Assembly: GCA_947650005.1 (NCBI GenBank)
Contig: CANSTU010000012.1
Span: 1 to 58,327 of the forward strand
Origin: an uncultured Lachnospiraceae bacterium
GTDB lineage: Bacteria > Bacillota > Clostridia > Lachnospirales > Lachnospiraceae
Length of the DNA: 58,327 nt
Reading direction: 5' to 3'
The notes under the pieces were generated by a model. That model was not told where the DNA came from, ran no database searches, and saw only the letters and a program-made list of their open reading frames with translations. Made by a program: the position numbers and the translations under genes. This document shows, piece after piece, positions 24,927 to 32,634 of the stretch (the stretch's first letter is position 1; every line of letters begins with the position of its first letter).

Positions 24927-25976
24927 TCACAGCCGAAATTCAAAATCTTCATCCCACATCCGAATCATACTGCCGTCCGCCAGACGTCTCGGCTCACCGC
25001 CCGCCGAAATCTGCTCACCGTCCACATAAGTCCCGTTGGTGGAATAGTTATCCTTAACATAATACGTCTCTGCGATGCATACAATGATCGCATGGACATT
25101 ACTGATGCAGTGATTTCCTGTAACGCAAAAATCCGCTCGGCTGGCGCTGCGTCCAATTTTGAAATAATCCCCAGTTACCGTCTTTTTCTCTCCTGTGGAA
25201 AGTCGCCGGATGGTGGGCAGCCGATGCCAAACCGTGTTATTCCCGCAGGATTCCAACAAAGTCCCTTCCATATCGTCCTCGTCTATCAGAGTATCCCCAT
25301 CCTCTTTGCAAAAACCCATGGAAGCCGTCCTGTCCTCATTGCTCCGGCCAGCACACAGCGGATCAAGCGCCGTCTGCTCCGGATCGCTCCATTTAGAATC
25401 CTCTTTCCCATCCACAATCGTCCGGTCATCATCCCATCTTTCGCCTGAATCCTGGACGTGAAAGACAGACTTAAAATGTTCCAGGCTCCCGGTGTGAACG
25501 CCTTCTGCGGACAATCCGTCCGCCCATCGCTTCCACAATCCTTTCTCGCTTTCCGTAAGTTCAGCGCTCAGAATAATATCTCTGCAAAACAGGGAAAAAT
25601 CATAGCTTCCCCCAATGCCGTTTACTGGAAAATAGATAAAATAAATCTGCGCACCCTCCCCCACATAAATCCAGTCCGGATTCAGAAGCATCCTGTGCTC
25701 ATCCAACCCAAGCCGGTGGATCTCACAGACCGTCTGCAGGGCGGACCATATCATACCTGTTAGCTGTCCTCCTCCCACTTTCTGCAGAAGATACTGCGTC
25801 AGAGTCTGCTTCCCTTCCCCGGAATAAATCAAATCGCCTGCTTTATCCAACTGTATCTTCAAAAGCCCCTTCACCGGATGGCCCGCGAGTACATCCATTT
25901 CATACCGGGAAATCATATATTCGGCGTCCACCCTGCATTTTATCGCATTTCCCATCACATGCTTTGGCTTTAACAT
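24927..25976 (-). CDS. FHA-domain protein with DUF6382-like N-terminal region
   Basis: About 349 residues. The N-terminal 170 or so residues (from MLKPKHVMGN) form a globular domain resembling the first domain of the neighbour at 27275, which I associate with DUF6382. The middle is an acidic linker with DDRTIVDG, GDTLIDED and EGTLLES, possible phosphothreonine sites. The C-terminal FHA domain (about 270-345) has KIGR, SNVHA and STNGTYVDG, with its binding residues intact. No membrane helix. The ATG at 25976 is preferred because AGGGG lies 7 bases before it. It is likely an adaptor recruited by kinase phosphorylation. Confidence 0.85.
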   Translation of the reverse strand: MLKPKHVMGNAIKCRVDAEYMISRYEMDVLAGHPVKGLLKIQLDKAGDLIYSGEGKQTLTQYLLQKVGGGQLTGMIWSALQTVCEIHRLGLDEHRMLLNPDWIYVGEGAQIYFIYFPVNGIGGSYDFSLFCRDIILSAELTESEKGLWKRWADGLSAEGVHTGSLEHFKSVFHVQDSGERWDDDRTIVDGKEDSKWSDPEQTALDPLCAGRSNEDRTASMGFCKEDGDTLIDEDDMEGTLLESCGNNTVWHRLPTIRRLSTGEKKTVTGDYFKIGRSASRADFCVTGNHCISNVHAIIVCIAETYYVKDNYSTNGTYVDGEQISAGGEPRRLADGSMIRMWDEDFEFRL

Positions 25977-25991
25977 AACCATACCCCTGCA

Positions 25992-26014
25992 TATCGCAAG
26001 CAACGCTTGCGATA
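25992..26014 (-). repeat. Perfect 10-bp-stem hairpin before FHA gene
   Basis: TATCGCAAGC-GTT-GCTTGCGATA (minus strand), followed directly by TGCAGGGG, the ribosome site of the FHA gene. Related but less symmetrical sequence (TATCGCTTACGACATGCAGGGG) precedes the PP2C gene at about 24870-24895, and a TATCGCAGGGATAT form precedes the remnant at 43724. Confidence 0.7.
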
Positions 26015-26045
26015 CTGCACAAACTTGCCTCTCCCCGTATCCATG

Positions 26046-27095
26046 CTACAACAACATATACGCCGCCCTCTGCATGCCGTCCAGCCCCTTTAGGCCTTCC
26101 AGCCCTCTGGACACCGCGGCTTCATCCGCTTCTATGTATTCATGAACCACTGTTGAATATTCACTTCCCACATCGGCCAGCGCATTTTCTTTTTGCCTGT
26201 CGAAATGATTACAAATGAAAATATATTTATCCGCGTCGCTGAAATTCATACTCTTTTTTAGGATACGCAACTTAAACGCCGCATAGGTATCCTGCCTGGT
26301 CACGGTCAGAACCCGATCTGCCATAGCCAAAAATTTGACACAGTCACCGTACAGTTCATTCCCAAGGTCAATCACTACATAGTCGAATTCCCTCGCCTTC
26401 ACAATATTCTCCACAAGCCTCAAATATGCCGCCACCGTAATCCCAAGGGATTCCCGGGAAGAGCCGAGCGGTGGAAAATATGTGAAACCTTCCTTCAGGA
26501 AGCACGCTTTCACTTTAGAATCCGGTTCAAATCCCGCTTCCTGCATCTTCATACAAAGATCCATAGGCAGCGTATCCCTGTCCCGAAGATAATAGTGGAA
26601 GTCCTGATACATCTGCGGATTGATATAGAAGGCTGACTTCAGATTGTCCCTCATGGTTGCACAAATGCCCATGGCGACCGTTGTACTCCCTGCCCCGCCT
26701 GCGGGAGAAATCACCGTAACCACCTTGGTCCGGCGCTCCTGTGTTACGCTGTTCGTCCTCCCCGCGGACGCAATCCTGTTAACCAGAGCATTTAGGTTAC
26801 TGAACTTATACAGTCGGAATACGTCCTGACCATCGCTTTCCTCTTCCTGTCCCGGCTCTTCCGTCAAAATAAATATTTTCTCTATATCATGCATACGCAG
26901 CTGTTCCGTATACATGGATTCGTCAATTACCAGAAGATCTATCTTCTTCGGGATCGCAAAGTATTCGTCAAAATATTCCAGTTCCGAAATCAGCTCCAGT
27001 TCCGCTTCCTTCCAGAACATTTTTACAAGCCCCATCTCCAGACGGCCCATATAATCCCTGTCTGGTTCCACCACCACAATCATGGTTCTGCCCAT
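26046..27095 (-). CDS. TadZ/CpaE-like ATPase with receiver-like N-terminus
   Basis: About 349 residues. Residues 1-115 resemble a degenerate receiver domain (MIVVVEPDRDYMGRLEMGLV, then LLVIDESMY). Residues of about 125-345 are a SIMIBI/MinD-type fold with the P-loop SPAGGAGSTTVA and the later motif DYVVIDLGNELY. Both lysines of the canonical KGGxGKT loop are absent, as in many TadZ/CpaE relatives, so nucleotide hydrolysis is doubtful. Such proteins position secretion machines at cell sites, and here it may localise the T7SS. The start is at 27095; the preceding MRGT codons are leader sequence. Confidence 0.85.
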   Translation of the reverse strand: MGRTMIVVVEPDRDYMGRLEMGLVKMFWKEAELELISELEYFDEYFAIPKKIDLLVIDESMYTEQLRMHDIEKIFILTEEPGQEEESDGQDVFRLYKFSNLNALVNRIASAGRTNSVTQERRTKVVTVISPAGGAGSTTVAMGICATMRDNLKSAFYINPQMYQDFHYYLRDRDTLPMDLCMKMQEAGFEPDSKVKACFLKEGFTYFPPLGSSRESLGITVAAYLRLVENIVKAREFDYVVIDLGNELYGDCVKFLAMADRVLTVTRQDTYAAFKLRILKKSMNFSDADKYIFICNHFDRQKENALADVGSEYSTVVHEYIEADEAAVSRGLEGLKGLDGMQRAAYMLL

Positions 27096-27123
27096 AGTTC
27101 CTCTCATTCTGCCGCCCGACGGC
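27096..27123 (-). repeat. Hairpin-SD leader before TadZ-like gene
   Basis: Minus strand: GCCG-TCGGG-CGGC hairpin (27111-27123), then AGAATGAGAGGAAC and the coding start. It lacks a clear CTGATTT box. The rest of the gap to 27275 holds two imperfect 20-base direct repeats around TTTGTAACC, 31 bases apart. Confidence 0.6.
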
Positions 27124-27274
27124 TCCAGTCCGGAAGCGCTTTCAGGCCCCCAGATACGTTCTTTCGTGCCATTAAACTCCGATTTGTAACCTGCCTGATT
27201 GCCCCTGCTCTTTTTGTAACCTTCCTGACCGCTTCAGCGAACGTAAATCCATAGCTTAAAATGGCAGAAAGGCC

Positions 27275-28162
27275 TTAACCTATCATCACAGAAAATTCAA
27301 TGTCCGGAAGCCTGAGCACATCCCCATGATGGAGTTCCTTTTTCTCACTCCCGACTCTCTCCGCATTCACGTAAGTCCCGTTGAGGGTCCCTTCGTCAAC
27401 GACATAGAAACAGCCCTTCTCCCGAATAAGCCTGCAATGCCTGCGGCCGATTCTCTTTGATACATCGACAACGCCGTCATTGTCCTGCCTGCGGCCTAGC
27501 CAGAAGGATTCCTTTTCCACCCGAAAACTGAGCGGGTATCTAGGATCGCGGCTTTTCAGCAGAAGCTTCATCGTCTCTCCTGCAATCTCCAGCCGGTCCG
27601 TATCCTGCATCAACGCCTTCAAAAGGCCCTCCAAGCCTGACTGTCGATCCATAAGCAATTCCGACAGAGAATCCGCCCTCTCCGGAGACAGCCTCCCCGC
27701 ATATTTCTTTACCCAGAAAACCAAATATTCTCTCAGAAGGGATTCAAACCCCATCTGCTTACCAGCCCCAGCGGACAGGGGCAGATAAGCCAGCTTTACC
27801 TCCAGCGTTTTCTGATCGACCATAACCGACTCCGGCATAATATCGATATTCTCGTACTGCAGAAAACCGTTGTCCCGGACATCGATCAATTCTTTTATAA
27901 ACCTGTATAGGATTGTACAGACACCTTCATAATTGCTTTGTGGAAAAATAGTAGAAATGCTCTGATACGACTCTGCGAAATAGATAAATTTCAATTGACC
28001 GTTATACCGAATCTTCGCGCAGGGAAGCAGCCCCTTCCCATCCTGTGACATTAAGAACTTATAGCCCAACTGGCTGAACAGTCCCTCGTCCTCCAAAATA
28101 TAGGCCAGATTCCCTCCCTGTCTTTCTCTGCTAACCGCACAAGAATCCAGACAATCCCTCAT
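27275..28162 (-). CDS. DUF6382-like FHA-domain protein, first gene of the T7SS locus
   Basis: 295 residues. The N-terminal domain (about 15-180) includes LPCAKIRYNGQLKFIYFAES and ENIDIMPESVMV, a pattern reminiscent of the pseudokinase-like cytoplasmic domain of EssB/YukC; this is a weak reading by eye. The C-terminal FHA domain (about 215-290) has WLGRR, IGRRHC and LNGTYVN, with Gly in place of the usual Ser before the His. No membrane helix or signal. It heads the minus-strand operon behind a good promoter, and a GAGGGG site supports the ATG at 28162. It is probably an adaptor linking phosphorylation to secretion. Confidence 0.85.
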   Translation of the reverse strand: MRDCLDSCAVSRERQGGNLAYILEDEGLFSQLGYKFLMSQDGKGLLPCAKIRYNGQLKFIYFAESYQSISTIFPQSNYEGVCTILYRFIKELIDVRDNGFLQYENIDIMPESVMVDQKTLEVKLAYLPLSAGAGKQMGFESLLREYLVFWVKKYAGRLSPERADSLSELLMDRQSGLEGLLKALMQDTDRLEIAGETMKLLLKSRDPRYPLSFRVEKESFWLGRRQDNDGVVDVSKRIGRRHCRLIREKGCFYVVDEGTLNGTYVNAERVGSEKKELHHGDVLRLPDIEFSVMIG

Positions 28163-28215
28163 GATTCATTACCCCTCATTTGTATTCTGGCTCTTACCAT
28201 TTATATTCTAAAATA

Positions 28216-28244
28216 GATTAACATTTTTACTATAAAAAATCAAG
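28216..28244 (-). promoter_or_regulatory. Sigma-A promoter of the T7SS operon
   Basis: On the minus strand TTGATT (28239-28244), a 17-base spacer and TAATCT (28216-28221), in an AT-rich stretch 54 bases before the first gene. Good spacing, near-consensus boxes. Confidence 0.65.
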
Positions 28245-28271
28245 TATTTGTTTCAGATTTTGTGACATCTT

Positions 28272-28398
28272 CCCATATCATATGCAACAATTCATACGCC
28301 TACCAGACCCCATCCGGAAAGGAACCGAACAGTTTCTGCGTTTTTGGTTCCTTTCCGGACGGGATCTGGCAGGCGTGCAAACCGTTGCTATCATATGG
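28272..28398. repeat. 127-bp near-palindrome between S1 gene and T7SS promoter
   Basis: Two arms of about 53 bases pair almost fully (outer CCATAT...ATATGG, inner TCCGGAAAGGAACC / GGTTCCTTTCCGGA) around a roughly 19-base loop. No T run follows on either strand, so it is not a plain terminator. It could be a palindromic miniature element, a transcribed RNA hairpin or a boundary element. No target-site duplication is evident. Confidence 0.75.
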
Positions 28399-28523
28399 AT
28401 AAAGGACAGCGCCTAGTTTTCAGCGCTGTCCCCTAGATGACCGTACCCATATCTTATATCAGATCTTGGCTACATCAGTTTTAAATTTGTTTGAACCCAT
28501 CCGCCTTCATGGCGTCTTGCTGT

Positions 28524-29660
28524 TTATTCCTGTTCAGCGATCACCGCGTCGATATCTACGGAAACCACATCCTCATCCGCCGCAGGTTCTTCCTTCACTT
28601 CCTTCGGCTCTGCCAGCATGGCCTTGATGCTCAGGCTGATCTTCTTATCGGCTTCGTTGAAATCAACCACCTTGGCAGTGATCTCTTCGTTGGTTTTAAG
28701 CACATCGGAGGGCTTGTCCACGTGCTCCTTGGCAATCTGGGACACATGGAGAAGGGCGTCGATTCCCGGCTCCAGTTCGATGAATGCGCCAAAATCCGTC
28801 ATCCTGGCCACTCTGCCGGATACTACATTGCCGACCGCATACTTCTCGGAAGCGTTCTTCCAAGGGTTGGAATCTTCGAACTTCATGCTGAGCGCAATCT
28901 TGTTTCCATTGATCTCCTTGATCTGGACCTTGACCTGATCGCCCACCTTGAATACTTTTCTGGGATGTTCTACTCTTCCCCAGGACATCTCGGAAATATG
29001 CAGCAGGCCATCGGCTCCGCCCAGGTCGATAAACGCACCAAAATCCGTCACGTTCTTTACAACGCCTTCCACCACATCACCTTCGTGGATCCTCTCCAGC
29101 AGTTCTCTCTGCATCTCCGCTTTCCTGGCCACGATGAGCTGCTTACGGTCGCCGATATATCTTCTTCTCCTGGGATTGTATTCGCTGATCACGAACTCAA
29201 TCTCCTGGCCCGCATATTTGGTAAGATCCTTCTCATAGGTATCGGATACAAGGCTGGCCGGGATGAAGATCCTCACTTCTTCCACCACCACGCTCAGGCC
29301 TCCGTCGAGCACCTGGGTTACCTTTGCCTTGAGAACCTCGCGGCTGTTATACGCTTCTTCAATCCTCTTGTTGCCCCTATCAGCGGCAAGCCTCTTATAG
29401 GAAAGGATCACTTGTCCGTCCCCGTCGTTCACCTTAAGGACCTTTACTTCCATCTTATCGCCGGGCTTCACAACCGCAGTCATATCCACGCTGGGATCAT
29501 TGGTATACTCATGCCTGGTAAGGATGCCGTCCGATTTATATCCGATATTCAGGATCACTTCTTCCGGCTTCACATCGATGACCGTACCTTCGACTACCTC
29601 CCCTGCATGTATTGTTTTTAATGATTCCTCCAACATTTGTTCAAAAGTTAATTCTGACAT
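28524..29660 (-). CDS. rpsA: S1-domain RNA-binding protein (30S ribosomal protein S1 homologue)
   Basis: 378 residues with four S1 OB-fold domains (about 18-88, 105-170, 190-258 and 275-344), for example GDVVEGVVKNVTDFGAFIDL and GNVVSGRVARMTDFGAFIEL. The acidic tail ends VDIDAVIAEQE. This matches the short Firmicute S1 homologues rather than the six-domain E. coli S1. It should bind mRNA in the cytosol and may assist translation initiation. The start overlaps the end of ispH by 20 bases and has a GAGGAGG site inside ispH, so the two are translationally coupled. In some Clostridia the two are fused into one polypeptide; here they are separate frames. Confidence 0.92.
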   Translation of the reverse strand: MSELTFEQMLEESLKTIHAGEVVEGTVIDVKPEEVILNIGYKSDGILTRHEYTNDPSVDMTAVVKPGDKMEVKVLKVNDGDGQVILSYKRLAADRGNKRIEEAYNSREVLKAKVTQVLDGGLSVVVEEVRIFIPASLVSDTYEKDLTKYAGQEIEFVISEYNPRRRRYIGDRKQLIVARKAEMQRELLERIHEGDVVEGVVKNVTDFGAFIDLGGADGLLHISEMSWGRVEHPRKVFKVGDQVKVQIKEINGNKIALSMKFEDSNPWKNASEKYAVGNVVSGRVARMTDFGAFIELEPGIDALLHVSQIAKEHVDKPSDVLKTNEEITAKVVDFNEADKKISLSIKAMLAEPKEVKEEPAADEDVVSVDIDAVIAEQE

Positions 29661-30489
29661 AATTTTGAACCTCCTCGATTAATTTATTCGGGGTAGACGC
29701 TCCGGCTGTAATACCCACCAGGTGAACAGTTTTGGGTAAATCCAAATGCAAGTCATCCAGTGTCTGTATCAAACAGGTATCCACGCATTCCCCACGACAT
29801 ATCTCATAGAGCTTATGGGTGTTGGAACTGTGTTTACCTCCGATTACAATCATTGCATCGACTTTCGCCGCAATATCCTTTGCCTCAGTCTGTCTCTCCT
29901 CAGTTGCGTTACAGATAGTATTCGCAACACTAATATCATAACCTCTTTTTTCAAAAATTTCAACTAATTCTTGAAATTTATTGTAGTTAAATGTCGTCTG
30001 GGACACAATGCACAGTTTTTTATCCAATTTCAGCGGTAATCTGTGCGCTTCTTCCTTTGATTCGACGACCCAGGCCGGAGTATGGGCCCATCCCTGGATC
30101 CCTTCCACCTCCGGATGGCCCGCATTTCCAATGATGACGATCTGTTTCCCCTCCCCGCTTTCCTTTTCCACGGTTCTATGGATCCGTTTCACAAAAGGGC
30201 AGGTTGCGTCCACGCACTCCAATCCCTGTTCCCGTATTCGGTCGCAGACTGCCTTCGGCACGCCGTGGGAACGAATCACCACCGTGCCCTCAGAAAGCCC
30301 TGAAAGCTCTTCTTCAGAGTGGATGACCGATACCCCCTTGCTCTCCAGGTCCGCCACCACGAATTCATTATGGATGATGGGGCCATAAGTATAGATCTTT
30401 TTTCCGGAGGCAATTTGTTCATATACCTTTTCCACCGCCCTTTTTACGCCGAAGCAGAAGCCGGCGCTTTTCGCAAGCAATATTTCCAT
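29641..30489 (-). CDS. ispH: 4-hydroxy-3-methylbut-2-enyl diphosphate reductase
   Basis: 282 residues, the usual length. It carries the three cysteines that bind the iron-sulfur cluster, in GFCFGVKRA (Cys12), VDATCPFVKR and NTICNATEERQ, and the Ser-Thr pairs of the active site (THKLYE; TAGASTPNKLIEEV). It catalyses the last step of the MEP isoprenoid pathway, reducing HMBPP to IPP and DMAPP. The ATG at 30489 shares its A with the cmk stop (TAATG), so this start is better than the longer frame to 30510. Operon order is cmk-ispH-S1. Confidence 0.95.
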   Translation of the reverse strand: MEILLAKSAGFCFGVKRAVEKVYEQIASGKKIYTYGPIIHNEFVVADLESKGVSVIHSEEELSGLSEGTVVIRSHGVPKAVCDRIREQGLECVDATCPFVKRIHRTVEKESGEGKQIVIIGNAGHPEVEGIQGWAHTPAWVVESKEEAHRLPLKLDKKLCIVSQTTFNYNKFQELVEIFEKRGYDISVANTICNATEERQTEAKDIAAKVDAMIVIGGKHSSNTHKLYEICRGECVDTCLIQTLDDLHLDLPKTVHLVGITAGASTPNKLIEEVQNYVRINF

Positions 30490-31157
30490 TAAACCATCTT
30501 CTCCTGACAAATTTCCAAGACCCTATCCACCGCTTCCTCAACGGTCATATCCGAAGTATCCACATGCACGGCGTCCTCCGCCTCCCTAAGGGGAGAGATC
30601 GCACGGTTTCTGTCCGCCTCGTCCCGCTCGATGATCTTGCGTTCCACGCATTCCAAGCTCTCTTCGCTTCCCTTTGCCCGCAGCTCTTCATACCGACGCC
30701 GGGCGCGCACCTGTGTGCTGGCCGTAAGGAAAATCTTTACATCCGCCTTCGGCAGCACACAGGTGCCGATGTCCCTCCCGTCCATGATCACATTCTCCCC
30801 GGCGGCAAGGCTTCTTTGCAGATCCAAAAGATGCGCGCGCACCTCCAAAACTGCCGAGGCTTTGGAAGACATGGAGCTCACCTCTTCCGTCCGGATCAGG
30901 GAATTCACGTTTTCCCCGTTTAGCAAGACGATCTGTTCCCCGTCCTGGTAAGTGATGGAGACTTCCGCATTCCTACACTCCGCAGCCATCGTCTCCGTAT
31001 CCTGGAAAGAGATCCCCTTTTTCAGGAAGAAAAGGGCGATAGCCCTATACATGGCGCCAGTGTCCACATAGATAAAATGCAGTTTCTCCGCCGCCCTGCG
31101 GGCGATGGTGCTCTTTCCGGCCCCTGCCGGTCCGTCTATCGCGATATTATAACTCAT
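30489..31157 (-). CDS. cmk: Cytidylate kinase
   Basis: 222 residues. A P-loop GPAGAGKST at 8-16, DGRDIGTCVLP in the middle and the conserved RRxxE segment (ARRRYEEL) identify CMP/dCMP kinase. It phosphorylates CMP and dCMP with ATP in pyrimidine salvage. The ATG at 31157 has a GGAGACAGGA ribosome region. It is first in the cmk-ispH-S1 set and overlaps ispH by 1 base. Confidence 0.95.
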   Translation of the reverse strand: MSYNIAIDGPAGAGKSTIARRAAEKLHFIYVDTGAMYRAIALFFLKKGISFQDTETMAAECRNAEVSITYQDGEQIVLLNGENVNSLIRTEEVSSMSSKASAVLEVRAHLLDLQRSLAAGENVIMDGRDIGTCVLPKADVKIFLTASTQVRARRRYEELRAKGSEESLECVERKIIERDEADRNRAISPLREAEDAVHVDTSDMTVEEAVDRVLEICQEKMV

Positions 31158-31237
31158 TCCTGTCTCCTTTTCCGCGCGCCTTCCTAAAGCAGCCGTTCAT
31201 GGCGCACCCCATCCATAAATTCGTATAGGACTTCTCC

Positions 31238-32509
31238 TCACGGGATGCTCACCCCTGCCAGATATCCCGTTGACCAAGCGATCTGGAGGTTGAAGCCGCC
31301 GGTGAGCGCGTCCAAATCCAACATTTCCCCCACCATATACAGGCCGCCAACCAGCCTGGATTCCATGGTAGAAGGATTGATTTCTTTTACGGGGATACCG
31401 CCCCGGGTGATGATGGCCTCTTCAAATCCCCTGGTTCCCGTGACCGTCAGGGGCAGGCCCTTGATGCATGCCACAAACCGCCTGCGCTCCTCCCGGGTAA
31501 TCTCGTGCACTTTTTTTGCCGGGTCGATCCCAGACAGACTGACCATCACAGGAATCAGGCTGGCAGGAAAAAGCTTGCCCAAAGCATTTGCAAACTGCCG
31601 GTTTTTATTGGAATCGAAATCCCGCAAAACCCGCTTGTCCAACTGTTCCTCTGTCAAAGCTGGCTTCAGGTCCAGCTTGAGGAGAACCTCCGGCTCTCCC
31701 TCCGTTTTCTTTTTCCTCCGATATCTGTAAAGCGCCTCCTGGTAGAAACTGCTGGCGCTTAAAATCAAAGGACCGCTCACACCGAAATGGGTGAAAAGCA
31801 TCTCTCCGAAGCCGCAGTGGATTTCTTTTCCTTCTATATATAATGCGGCGGATACGTTCTTTAACGCCAGTCCCGAAAGCCTGCCGCACCACTCTTCTTG
31901 AATCGTAAAGGGCACAAGGCCGGGATGGCATGGTACGAGAGAATGTCCCTCCCCACGCGCCAGGACGTATCCATCCCCGCAGGAACCGGTGGCCGGATAG
32001 GACAGGCCGCCGCAGGCGAGCACCACCGCGTCCGCAGCCAATTCTTCTCCGTCGTCCAAAGCCACTCCCGTAATCCTGCGCCCCCCGTCGGACGTTTCTG
32101 CAAGCAGCCTCTTCACCGGCGTATGCAGCCTTATCCTTACCCCCTCCTTCTCCAGCTCCTTAGAAAGAGTCCTGATGATGTCCGAAGAATGGTCAGACTC
32201 AGGAAACACCCGGTTTCCCCGCTCTACCTTCAAGGGGCATCCCCTAGATCGAAAGAAATCCTGCACCGCATTGTTATCAAAGGTATAAAACGCGCTGTAA
32301 AGGAACTTGGCATTGCTCACCACACTGTCAAACAGTTCTTCCGCTTCGCAGGCATTCGTTACATTACAGCGCCCCTTACCCGTGATGAAGAGCTTTTTCC
32401 CCAACTTTTCATTCTTTTCCAGCAAATGAACCTCATGTCCCCTGCCCGCTGCGGCAACAGCAGCCATCATCCCCGCTGCGCCTCCGCCTGCCACAATCAC
32501 TCTGCTCAT
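31238..32509 (-). CDS. HI0933/YhiN-family FAD-dependent oxidoreductase
   Basis: 423 residues. The N-terminal dinucleotide-binding motif VIVAGGGAAGMMAAVAAAG, followed by LLEKNEKLGKKLFITGKGRC, is diagnostic of the HI0933-like (BaiN-type) flavoproteins. The C-terminal FAD motif reads GEMLDLDALTGGFNLQIAWS. Related proteins are annotated as aminoacetone oxidases or bile-acid-related reductases, and the true substrate is usually unknown. It is cytosolic and lies 80 bases upstream of cmk in the same direction, as often seen in Lachnospiraceae. Confidence 0.9.
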   Translation of the reverse strand: MSRVIVAGGGAAGMMAAVAAAGRGHEVHLLEKNEKLGKKLFITGKGRCNVTNACEAEELFDSVVSNAKFLYSAFYTFDNNAVQDFFRSRGCPLKVERGNRVFPESDHSSDIIRTLSKELEKEGVRIRLHTPVKRLLAETSDGGRRITGVALDDGEELAADAVVLACGGLSYPATGSCGDGYVLARGEGHSLVPCHPGLVPFTIQEEWCGRLSGLALKNVSAALYIEGKEIHCGFGEMLFTHFGVSGPLILSASSFYQEALYRYRRKKKTEGEPEVLLKLDLKPALTEEQLDKRVLRDFDSNKNRQFANALGKLFPASLIPVMVSLSGIDPAKKVHEITREERRRFVACIKGLPLTVTGTRGFEEAIITRGGIPVKEINPSTMESRLVGGLYMVGEMLDLDALTGGFNLQIAWSTGYLAGVSIP

Positions 32510-32634
32510 CGATTTCCGTCCTCTTCTCAGTCACCATAACGCGCCTGTGTTCCTCTTTCTGCAGGCGCCGCCGCTTTTGGGGAGCGGGTTTTATTCTCAC
32601 TTTCAGATATACTCGGAGCTCTTCCCCAGGCATC

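Noticed and set aside
28272-28398. Rho-independent terminator of the S1 gene
   Set aside because: The stem is far longer than usual and no T run follows on the minus strand.
28491-29621. 376-codon open frame on the plus strand
   Set aside because: Antisense shadow of the S1 gene with low-complexity His-rich translation.
32510-32634. Small gene between the flavoprotein and RpiR genes
   Set aside because: Only short frames without ribosome sites; gap of 125 bases with no clear signal.
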